Assembly: GCA_964017195.1 (NCBI GenBank) | Contig: OZ024898.1 | Span: 6,947,294-7,011,293, forward strand | From: Siderastrea radians | Lineage: Eukaryota > Cnidaria > Anthozoa > Scleractinia > Rhizangiidae | Length of the DNA: 64,000 nucleotides | Direction: 5' to 3' | Shown here: positions 12,170 to 21,639 of the stretch, in pieces | Layout: every line of letters starts with the position of its first letter | How positions within the stretch are numbered: the stretch's first letter is position 1 | Position numbers and translations under genes: made by a program | Notes under the pieces: model-generated | Told to the model about the DNA's origin: nothing | Databases searched by the model: none | What the model saw: only the letters and a program-made list of their open reading frames with translations

Positions 12170-12705
12170 CACTTAGGGCATAGTCTAAAACCTGGACTGG
12201 ACTCTGGACTGGACTGGACTCTGGACTCTGGACTCTGGACTCTGGACTCTGAGATATTTATGATATATGTTCGAAACATCTTCGGTTTTTTCTGAAATCT
12301 TCGGTAATCGTCGGCAAACTTCGGAATTCTTCGGAAAACCACCGAATCTTCATCCATTTTCTTTCATTAATAAAAAATCGCACGACCTTGTCGTGATGTT
12401 TTGAGAACTTTCAAAACATCACTCCTACCCTAACTGTACTCGAGGGAGGCCTTGCGGTTTCCTATACTTTATTTTTTTTTGGCTTTCTGAGGTACAATCT
12501 GTAATAGAAATGTAATAAAATCGTGCAAAATAGACTAAGCTCGAGAGATCTCCTTAAATGTGAATGGAAACTTTTCGATATAAAGACGAAAAGAAGGGAA
12601 GAGAGGAAAATGCAACGAGGACGGAGCATAGCAATGAAAGAAAACAATGGGGGCCTATTCCCGAACCCCTACTAGGAGGCCTTCATATTCAGCGATATAT
12701 AGACG
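12170..12705 (-). repeat. Left arm of a long inverted repeat
   Basis: About 535 bp that reappear in reverse complement at 15,548-16,050. The outer tip carries a short minisatellite of ctggactctgga units and the inner end reads aggaggccttcatat. Shared decayed frames in both copies (for example FADDYRRF and SLELSLFCTILLHFYYRL) give the same translation on opposite strands, which shows the homology. These frames are not judged to be genes. Confidence 0.85.
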
Positions 12706-12877
12706 AAAGTGTTTTAGTGGAAAATAGACCACTCGTTAAGTTCATACAAACCTACATCCGGGGCTCGAGTGGCGTATTTTCCATATCCTCACTAGTGAGG
12801 ATATCGATGACGTCATTTCCCGCTCTTACTGTTGCTTGTGCAAAAATACTCCTGCCTAATATATAATAAAAGGAAAA

Positions 12878-13012
12878 TTACACGGTGGCTTGAAGATATG
12901 AATTTTATTTATTTGTGGTAATAACAATATTTTACTCCCTCGCTGCGCTCCTTCGTAAAATATTGTTTTTACCACTCGAAAATAAAATCCATATCTTCGC
13001 ACCGCGGTGTAA
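12878..13012. mobile_element. 135-bp hairpin MITE
   Basis: Arms beginning TTACACGGTGGCTTGAAGAT and ending ATCTTCGCACCGCGGTGTAA fold over a centre of ctccctcgctgcgctcc. No transposase is present. The arms hold scattered mismatches, so the copy is moderately old. Confidence 0.75.
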
Positions 13013-13517
13013 TATTCTCTATGAGAAGGTCAAATACTACAAACAGCCGTAGAGCCGTAGGAGTCCATCATACAAATAGCAGACATGACCTTTATACAGT
13101 AACAGTCCTTAAAATGCGACGCCTGAATTTTCACGGCTCTTTTCAGTCTCCATTTAAAAATCCTCCAGACTTAGCCCACTACAAAAATACAAGAAGCTAA
13201 ATTGGTCGAAAGACCGAGTGATCTAAGGCGCGGCTTACAAAGACGTGAGGTAGGAGTCGTGCAGGCCTTCCCACACCTTTTTATATCTGAGAGCCTGCTG
13301 TCAATCCCGTCGGAAAATGTTTGCGTGAGAGCCCAGGCATCCGACCTTCAGCGAGGGGGGAAACCATAGGCACGGACAATTATTCAGATATGTTTCTATT
13401 CTAAATTGTTTAATTATTTAGCCTATGCGTTGCCATGTTTTTATTTTTGGGGCGTCGAGGGAAATACATTTACCACCTCCAGTTCTCAAAATAACCCTCG
13501 GTAGAAATTGCTAAAAA

Positions 13518-13732
13518 GTAGACTACGAGCAGCCTTTCTTCCCCTCAAGGAAAATACGCAAGCGAGAACGAAAAATCGCTTGCCGCGTGAGAACGCGACG
13601 CGCTTTTCACGGCCTACTCTCCAGCCTTCTACGCGCGTCACGTTCTCACGCGCAAGCAATTTTTCACGCTCGTTGGCGTTTGGCGTATTCTCTTCACTTG
13701 TCCATCCCTGAGCGGAAATAGAGCCTGTTAAA
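13518..13732. mobile_element. CTACGAGCAG hairpin MITE, copy 1
   Basis: Starts agactacgagcagcctttc and ends with a decayed tccctgagcggaaatagagc. The arms contain matched CG-rich words (cgcttgccgcgtgag against ctcacgcgcaagcaa). It belongs to the same family as 14,240-14,458, 16,543-16,690 and 18,330-18,440. Confidence 0.7.
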
Positions 13733-14239
13733 AGGCTGGTAAGAATATTATTATCATTTTTTTTTCTTCAATCAAAGCCCTTCCACTAGCGACTAGATCA
13801 CATTGCGATTATAGGGGCGTTGCGGGGAAATGCATTTACGTACATTAGAATGTTCACAGTCCTCTATTTCTTCCATGAGATCTTCACGATACGAACGTAA
13901 TTTAACCCGTAAGCGTACTCAAAACGCGGCACCATTTTTGCTTTTATTTCGAGCGTAACCAAGGGAAAGGACAAAAGTCTGTTGGGGGGAGGGGGGTTGT
14001 CGGGTTTATTCATTAGCATTGGTGGGTTGGCGCCCACCTCCCTTCCCAACATTTGCCCACTCGGTGGACTTTTGTCTTCTCCCCAGGTTACATTCGCTAT
14101 GAAAAACAGAGATGGCGCCCCATTTTGAGTACGCTTACGTTCAGGAAGATCAAAATTGGCAATCTAAATATCGAAGTAAAAAACGCTAAAAATAGACAGA
14201 TTTACATTACATAAAAGCCAACGAAAAACCGAACATAAT

Positions 14240-14458
14240 ATAGGCTACGAGCAGTCTCTCTTTCCGCTCAGGGACAGTCGAGGAAATCAAACAAGCGAGC
14301 GAGCACCAAATCGCCTGCCGCGTTACAACGTGACGCGCGCGTACAACGTGGCTCGACAAGCGCGTCATGTTTCACCTACGCGGGCGATTTTCTCCCCCGC
14401 TCGCTTGTTCTAATCCCTCGACTATCCCTGAACGGAAAGAGAGACTGGTCATAGTCTA
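14240..14458. mobile_element. CTACGAGCAG hairpin MITE, copy 2 (best preserved)
   Basis: Left end ctacgagcagtctctctttc and right end gaaagagagactggtcatag are inverted repeats. Inner arms pair cgctcagggacagtcgagg with cctcgactatccctgaacg. Length about 219 bp, non-coding. Confidence 0.75.
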
Positions 14459-14729
14459 AACATAATAAAACCAACTTCACCGTGAACCTAAACAAGGGCC
14501 CTAGATTACGTGTACCAAGATAAAAGAATTTGCGTCAACATCCGGATCATATTTATTGAGCATTAGGCATAGTGGCATTTCCTCTTAACACAAGGTAAAT
14601 GGTAAAAATCGCTATGAAGAGATGCAGTAAGATAACATCAACGCCATTATAAACCAAACATAATGAAAAAAAAACGTTCCTGAAAGGTTACATCATTTCT
14701 GGTACACGAAGCCTTAAATAAAACCAAGA

Positions 14730-15240
14730 GTTGTCCGTGAAATGACCAACCGCGTGTTACATTCCGATCATTTTTGGGGCGTTGCCGGTAAACACACTAC
14801 CTGGTACAGGAAATTGTTACGGCTGTTCGGTGAACCAAAGTTTGCATCTATCCATCACTGGTAGACATACCAGTTTCACTATACAACCCTCTCTCCTCCG
14901 CAGAGGCCTCCTACAGTCGCCCCTTGACTGCACACTTGGGAAAAAGCGCAACACAGGAGCCTCTGCGGAGGAGAGAGCTATACAACCTTTTAGCATTATA
15001 ATTTTCTCTAGGAATTTCCTAGTAGGCTGGACCTTTGTCCGTGAAATGACCAACCCCGTGCTACATTCCGATCATTTTTGGGGCGTTGCCGGCAAACACA
15101 CTACCTGGTACAGGTATAATTTATGGCTGTTCGGTGAACCAAAGTTTGCATTTATCCATCACTAGTAGATATACCAGGTTCCCTATACAATTTCTTAGCG
15201 TTATAAATTTCCCTAGGAATTTCCTAGTAAGTTTGACCTT
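14730..15240 (+). repeat. Tandem duplication, 308-bp offset
   Basis: The words ccgtgaaatgaccaac, ttttggggcgttgccgg, acacactacctggtacagg and ggtgaaccaaagtttgcat occur at about 14,732-14,850 and again at about 15,040-15,150. The first copy was later enlarged by the MITE at 14,889-14,977. No open frame runs through. Confidence 0.8.
14889..14977. mobile_element. 89-bp MITE with 10-bp target duplication
   Basis: Perfect 19-bp terminal inverted repeats CTCTCTCCTCCGCAGAGGC enclose a short core. CTATACAACC flanks both sides (14,879-14,888 and 14,978-14,987). The second copy of the surrounding tandem duplication lacks the insert, giving a natural empty site nearby. The duplication length suggests a Mutator-like source (inference). 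Confidence 0.85.
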
Positions 15241-15281
15241 TTAATTTTAGGTTAAATCAATGATGTAAAGAAGTCACTTAC

Positions 15282-15469
15282 TCGCCCTCCATGACCGATG
15301 ACTCTGCAGATGACTCTGAAAGAAAGAAATTATGACACATTGTATAACTTGAAAGTGCCACCGCTAGCCAAATGGAAGTCGGCAAATACCGTAAGATGCG
15401 CAAATAATTATAAAGAAAAGACTTACCACTTCCAGATACCACTTCGGCATAGCTTCTTCGCTTGTCCAT
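15282..15469 (-). CDS. Candidate distal 5' exons of the fusion gene
   Basis: Two possible minus-strand exons: 15,427-15,469 (starts MDKRRSYAEVVSGS, good Kozak AAGAATGG, donor GTAAGT) and 15,282-15,315 (acceptor after a TTCTTTCTTTCAG tract, donor GTAAGT, encodes ESSAESSVMEG). Phases match each other. They also match an alternative acceptor (cattcctag) at 9168 that would extend the cyclase exon upstream of its ATG and add 32 residues. An Ser/Glu-rich N terminus is plausible. The downstream acceptor is weak and no transcript is available. The exons may instead belong to a lost gene inside the inverted-repeat structure. Confidence 0.35.
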
Positions 15470-15547
15470 TCTTTAAAAAATCTTCCTAACTAAACCGGAC
15501 TAACAGCACACGTACGTTCGCAGAAGTGAAATCGGAGCCGCGAGAAT

Positions 15548-16050
15548 ATCGCTGATATAAAGGCCTCCTAGTAGGAGTTCGGGAATAGGCTCCCAATGTT
15601 TTGTTTCATTGCTATACTCCGTCCTTGTTGCATTTTCCTCTCTTCCCTTCTTTTCGTTTTTATGTCGAAAAGTTTCCATTCAAATTTAAGGAGATCTCTC
15701 GAGCTTAGTCTATTTTGCACGATTTTATTACATTTCTATTACAGATTGCATCTCAGAAAGCGAAAAAAAAATAAAGTATAGGAAATCGCAAGGCCTCCCT
15801 CGAGTACAGTTAGGGTAGGAGTGATGTTTTGAAAGTTCTCAAAACACCACGAGAATGAAAGAAAATGGATGAAGATTCGGTGGTTTTCCGAAGAATTCCG
15901 AAGTTTGCCGACGATTACCGAAGATTTCCGGAAAAAACCGAAGACGTTTCGAACATATATCATACATATCTCAGAGTCCAGAGTCCAGAGTCCAGAGTCC
16001 AGAGTCCAGAGTCCAGTCCAGAGTCCAGTCCAGGTTTTAGACTATGCCTC
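15548..16050 (+). repeat. Right arm of the long inverted repeat
   Basis: Mirror of 12,170-12,705. Inner end atataaaggcctcctagtag, outer end a gagtcca minisatellite (about 15,970-16,035) followed by ggttttagactatgcc. It sits directly upstream of the candidate start codon at 15,469, so it may supply or replace promoter sequence there (inference). Confidence 0.85.
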
Positions 16051-16059
16051 CACTTAGGC

Positions 16060-17139
16060 GTTAATTTTCGCGCGAATGTGTTATAATCTTTAAGCGTGAA
16101 ATTCTTTCTTGCTTGTTTTAATTGATTCTAATGTTATTCATGGCGTTTTAATTGCGGTGTGGCAGGAAATCGCTTAAAAACGTATAGCCTTGAGGAACAA
16201 AAATTTAGGCAGTTGACCACGCGACGGATCTCCATCGGCAAATCGAAAAAACTACGCTGTAGTCAAGCACACTGTCCTGGCGTTAGTTATACTGCAAAAT
16301 AATTAAAAATTTCATCCCGCTTCACTCGATCGGCAAAGCCTGAAACAAGGATATCAACGCTGAAATACTACGTGAAATTATCAGGCGCTTAAATTTCTTC
16401 CAGACGAGCTCATATTATCCTTTTCCGGTAGGAGATTTATACCGCGTTTACATATTCCATTTTTGCGACGATGAGCTCATTCTGTCATGAAATAGTAAGA
16501 CAAAGACTGAATTTTACCGACATAGGATTCTGGACCAGTATCTAGACTACGAGCAGTCTCTTTTCACTCAAGAATAGTCAGGCAAAAAGAACACTCTGAC
16601 ACATGCTCATAGCGCGCGCATCACTTTTTCACGCCCCAGGCGATTTTCGCGCTCGCTCGTGTCTCTCGCGTGTCCTTTGTGCTATGTCTTCTTGCGTACT
16701 TTCCGGTATCATGTGAAATAAATACAGAGCGAACCAAAATAAACTCACACCGGTTCGAAAGTCGCACCGGAATAATTATAAGCACCTCCAATTTTATTCT
16801 GGTTCCAACTTGCGAAATACGGACAGCATTTGACAGCGCAGGGCTCCTGACTAACTGAAGTGTTTGGCGGTTCTTTTGGCGCACTGAGAATAGGCACAAG
16901 CATCAGAAAAAGGAAATATTTAGTCAAAAGAAAACAAAGTGACCATTAAGCAGGCGGGCGTGAAATATACAGGCTTTGCGTGCGGTAATAAAATAAGGCA
17001 ATAATTCCAAACCGTTTTTTCAGGGGCTTATCTTTGAGGTAGGATTGTTTTTGGGGGAGGGGGGTTATTGATAATAAGACAAGAATCACTTTTTTCCTCA
17101 TTAAATTGGAGGGCGATTCTTCAGAAAAAGTACGGAGAA
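16060..17139. other. No gene; partial CTACGAGCAG MITE at 16,543-16,690
   Basis: Contains ctacgagcagtctcttttca and the CG-rich inner arm (cgattttcgcgctcgctcg) of the MITE family seen at 14,240, lacking a clear right end. The rest is AT-rich with no supported exon. Confidence 0.5.
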
Positions 17140-18125
17140 TGTGTGACTTTTATCCCGGAAGTGCCTCTAGGCATACGGTGATGTCAGGACTCCAACTTGG
17201 GTAAACCAGAAAGGATGTACGACATTTGTCTAAAATTCTGTCTCAAAATGTTTGTTATGTTGCATATCCCAGAAGCGCTCAGGCATACGTTGATGCCATG
17301 GACTCCAACCTGGGTGAACCAGGAAAAGATATCAACATCTGTCTAAAATTCTGTCTCAAAATGTTTGTTATGTTGCATATCCCAGAAGCGCTCAGGCATA
17401 CGTTGATGCCATGGACTCCAACCTGGGTGAACCAGGAAAAGATATCAACATTTGTCTTAACTTCTGTCTCAAAATGTTTGTTATGTTGCATATCCCAGAA
17501 GCGCTCAGGCATACTGACGTTGATGCCATGGACTCCAACCTGGGTGAACCAGGAAAAGATATCAACATTTGTCTAAAATTCTGTCTCAAAATGTTTGTTA
17601 TACTGCATATCCCAGAAGCGCTCAGGCATACGTTGATGCCATGGACTCCAACCTGGGTGAACCAGGAAAAGATATCAACATTTGTCTAAAATTCTGTCTC
17701 AAAATGTTTGTTATGTTGCATATCCCAGAAGCGCTCAGGCATACGTTGATGCCATGGACTCCAACCTGGGTGAATCAGGAAAAGATATCAACATTTGTCT
17801 AAAATTCTGTCTTAAAATGTTTGTTATGTTGCATATCCCAGAAGCGCTCAGACATACGTTGATGCCATAGACTCCAACCTGGGTGAACCAGGACAAGATA
17901 TACAGCATTTCTCTTAAATTTTGTATCGACATTTTTATTATGTTGCATATCCCAGAAGCGCTCAGGCATACGTTGATGCCATGGACTTCAACCTGGGTGA
18001 ACCAGGAAAAGATAAACAACATTTCTCTTAAATTTTGTCTCAAAATGTTTATTATGTTGCATATCCCAGAAGCGCTCTGGCATACGGTGATGCCATGGAC
18101 TCCAACCTGGGTAAACGAGAAAAGG
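17140..18125 (+). repeat. 113-bp satellite array, about nine units
   Basis: The word CGTTGATGCCATGGACTCC or a variant recurs at 17,175, 17,288, 17,401, 17,518, 17,631, 17,744, 17,857, 17,971 and 18,085, giving a period of 113-114 bp with one 117-bp unit. Central units are nearly identical and outer ones diverge, as expected under unequal exchange. Since 113 is not a multiple of three, translation changes frame each unit, and the apparent peptides (IPEALRHT and similar) are not protein evidence. Confidence 0.95.
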
Positions 18126-20814
18126 TATTCAAATGCGCGTGTCAACTCAATTATGTTATTTTTACTACAGAGTGTATAACAGGGCTTCTTGTTTACTTGT
18201 TTATTTTCTTACGAAAGAGTTCATAGATGTTTAGTTTATTTATTTCGTTTAGGACCTCTTTGAAAACCGCATTTGTGAAAGAGCTACTTTTCTTTAAAAA
18301 TAAATATAAACGTGGCGTGCGCTTACAGCGGCCGCTCATCACGCGCGGCCCACGTTTCCACGCGGCAGGCGATTTTGGCGCTCGCTGCTGCTGTGTTTTT
18401 TTCGCTCGATTATCCCTGAAAGGAGAGATTGCGAGCGAGCGGACGCAAGCGTTTACCTTATCTAAAGAAACGATCGAAGGAATAACTTACCTCGTTGTAC
18501 GGTTATTTCGCTAGACTACCAGTTACATGTTACAGTGGATTCCTTCCATTACCTGAAGACGTTTCGCCGTAGTGATTTGTAGTCTGTACTGCATTGTTTT
18601 TGTAGGTAATTTTCGCCGATATCACGCTTTGCTTGCTTTACATTTGTAAAGCGGAATGGCAAAAGCAACACCAAATAAGAAACAGCTCTTCTTTGGTAAC
18701 TCTCCGATCAGAAAGATCAGAAAGCCGCCACGTCTGCGAGCTGGTACTTGGCCACTTCGTTCGTAAAACTTGCCAGTGAACGGACTACACTGAAACGCCA
18801 CATTTCACACATCTTCTAATATAGTTAAAAACACTCCCTGAAGTGCTTGTAGAGAGCTCGAACCCGCCGATTATCGAAAGCATCCATTCGCAGAAGGAAA
18901 GGAGTGAAAGATTGAATAATCGAATTTTACCGCTCTTGTCAAAATATTTATGAAATCCAACCTCCTTAGAACTTTTAAAGAGCCCGATAGAAACCCTGCG
19001 GGTGTGAAACCGCAAGTCAAATACGGTGACGGCTAACTTGCAAGCCCATGACGTCACTCCCTAGCAACCAGACCTTGCGAATTTTTAAACTTCCGGTTCT
19101 CTCTGGCTCGTGATGCTGAGAACCTGAAGTTAGTAGTCAGTGCGCTTTCTTTTTCTAAGCCAAGGCAATCAAATTACCTTTGCTATTGAGGTCTCAAGTG
19201 AAAATTTTTTAAACGTACCTTAGATGACCAATGGGATACCAAATACTGACCAGGAATTACTTCTACCTTCTGCGCTGCCGAACGAATGCGCTTGTCCGTA
19301 TGCTTCTTTGGACGCTTAATTCGAACTGAAAACTTCACACCCAACCTCTTCCAGCATTTTTGTCACCTCAGCCGTATCTCAGAGGACAACGACTTAAAGA
19401 CATTCGAAAAAGTGCTCATACTATTCTTCCTTATTCAAAAGCTTATGATTTTCACAATTCTTCATACAAAGGGCTTTCTTTACCAGAACAATAAAATACA
19501 CTCAAATTGGTAGCAAAAGGACAAACAATAGAAAATAATTGTATCCGCTTTTCTGGTCTGAAATCACCCAGATAGCCAAGAGAGACTGCAGAGATCGCGT
19601 CAAGTTTTTATCAGTAGTCGAAAGGTGTTGCTTAGATACAGCGTCTAAACCAGGCTGAACTTGCACTGTTCATTAGGTAAAGTAAATATACGAATGTATG
19701 CAAAACTCGTCTAATTATCAGGATACTCATGCAGTTGTACCATTTTCCCGTGCCAAGTGCCTATCATGTTAATAATTTCTTTATTGATTTTAAGCCTAAA
19801 AGAGAGGACGATTCGCACAAATTCGAAGATTAAAATCAGATTTTAAAGATTTCAAAGTACTTTACTGCAGAGTTTAGAACAGTCGACTGCTGTCTTAATC
19901 TTCTACACAGTTAGTCAAACAGTTCTTTTCGGAGGCACTATCCTCAATGCGACTGTACCCACGTTCAGTGGGCTTAGTTTTGACTTTTAGTTTCATAAAA
20001 TACTTCACTCGATTTCTGCGGAGCCTCTTTTCTTCCTTCTCTTTCTAAAGAGGCTCTGCGCGCGGGGTGATACGAGACGCTTGTAAGAGTGGGCCAACTT
20101 TGTCCTTTTTCCAGGAAAACATATTATTTTAGTTTCATACTTCTACAGAGCACAGTCAAGGCAATATTGTGGTACGGTTCGTCGCGTTTTGAGGCCAAAC
20201 GGAGTCGCGAGTTATCGCAGGTTGATAGCTTGCAATAGCTTGCGACTCGGTTTGGCCACGTCTTGCGTGTACTTGCGATAGGGTGGGATGACTTGCGTTC
20301 ACTTTTATCGAACTCAAATTTGCAAGGAAGCGAATGCCACCCAACGGAAGACGACCAAGCTTGGTCTCAGAACAGAGGGTTTTCTTGTGAGCTGTAAGAC
20401 AATAGAATGTTTCTCTGTGGGAAATAGGTTCTGTTTTTATGCAAATAGTTTTCATTGATTTATACTTCCAACATAGCCGTCGTGAAACCCTCAATTGTTT
20501 CTTTTAGAAAGAGCGCACGCAAGGCTGCACTAAAATGGCTTTTTTTGCCAACTTGCGTCGAGTTTGCGCCTATTTGCGAGACCGTATGGCCACACATCGC
20601 AATTCTGTTTACGTAAGTTCGCATTTCCAAACTTGCGTTGATGAGAGGCTTAAATTAAAATTTGATATGTTATGTAATAAAACTTTATGCAAACGTTTCG
20701 GCGGACCAAAGACTTTGTCAAATTAAGAAATATTCACCAAAAAAATAATGATTAAAAAAAGTCCAATCATGCAGACGCGTCAGCATGATCTGTATTTTGA
20801 GCTACCAGCATCGG
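18126..20814. other. No gene; MITE remnant at 18,330-18,440
   Basis: A fourth CTACGAGCAG-family remnant (gcgattttggcgctcgctgc, attatccctgaaaggagag) lies at 18,330-18,440. A small imperfect hairpin occurs near 20,015-20,060 (gcggagcctctttt against aaagaggctctgc). At 20,160-20,660 words such as acttgcg and tttgcg are repeated many times, suggesting an unassigned repeat. No exon is supported. Confidence 0.45.
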
Positions 20815-21000
20815 CATGCATGCTGTACTCATTGTTCTCTACATACTTCTTATGTTAATAGTTATAAGAATTTGATACATCAAGACATGCATTTTACCTT
20901 GGGTGATCATTTTCTTTATTCTCATGACCTGTATGTTTGATCAAGTGGTGATATTGTAAGGAGAACTTAGATGCGTGTCACTATTGGCAGTTAAAGACTT
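20815..21000. mobile_element. CCCTTTAAGC MITE family, decayed copy
   Basis: Shares acttcttatgtta, gtgatcattttctttattctc, gacctgtatgtttgatcaag and aaggagaacttagatgc with the intact copy at 52,464-52,677. The TTAA ends are lost. Confidence 0.6.
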
Positions 21001-21420
21001 GAAACTGGATGCTATGTCAAGTGTCTCAGCATTCAAACGTTTTCGCCTAGCGGCATTGAGTTTTGTCGAAAAGTAATCCAAAAAAATCAGCAACGTTTAC
21101 TGTAGTTGAGGATTTGGTAAAACGTTTATTGTACCCGCGGTTGTTGGATCGGTTGGGTGTTTATTTTTCTTTTCACCAAACATCCAACACACTTGGAATA
21201 AATGTCCGCCTTTCACTCATTTTTTGTTATGCTATTTGCGTGGCGCTGTCTGCAAGTAATCGCGGTCCATTTCACTTCGGGTACGAGAAAAGATTTCTCT
21301 TAGTCTTTGGTTTCAGGTTATACATTAAAGGATATCTTTTAGAGCGGACAAAAGGCAAAAGCAAGGCTGGAATAGAAAAACCACAGTTAAAGACTTAAAA
21401 AAAAACCAATCCACAATAAG

Positions 21421-21638
21421 GGCTGGTTTCCATAGGGATCGCTACGATAGCTACCAAAAAAGTTGAGCGGTCGTTGCGACTTTGATCGCTGAGCAGTTTC
21501 CCTGTAGGCTGGTTTCCATATGATTGCTGTGACCGTTACGATCGCTAAAAAGTGGTTTCCACATAATCACAACGATTGCTGAACGTTTTTACCAGCGATC
21601 GTAGCGATCATAGCGATCATATGGAAACCAGCATTAAG
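21421..21638. mobile_element. MITE with GGGCTGGTTTCCAT inverted ends
   Basis: Left end gggctggtttccatagggat and right end atcatatggaaaccagcat are inverted repeats. The interior is made of repeated and inverted gatcgctacgatcgct-like words. Possible TAA flanks are seen on both sides (aaTAAgggctgg and ccagcatTAAg), compatible with a Harbinger-type origin, which is an inference. Confidence 0.7.
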
Positions 21639-21639
21639 T

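Noticed and set aside
13195..13275. Possible tRNA-Leu-like sequence (gaccgagtgatctaaggcgc)
   Set aside because: Only an A-box-like word is present; no B box and no cloverleaf can be formed. Probably a decayed SINE piece.
15540..16060. Arm-encoded peptides (MDEDSVVFRRIPKFADDYRR and similar) as genes
   Set aside because: They occur in both arms but lead into the GAGTCCA minisatellite and differ by frameshifts; better explained as repeat sequence.
17226..18179. Several 60-136-codon ORFs with repeated LCLKMFVMLHIPEALRHT-like peptides
   Set aside because: They derive from the 113-bp satellite; the period is not a multiple of three, so frames shift from unit to unit and no protein repeat is maintained.
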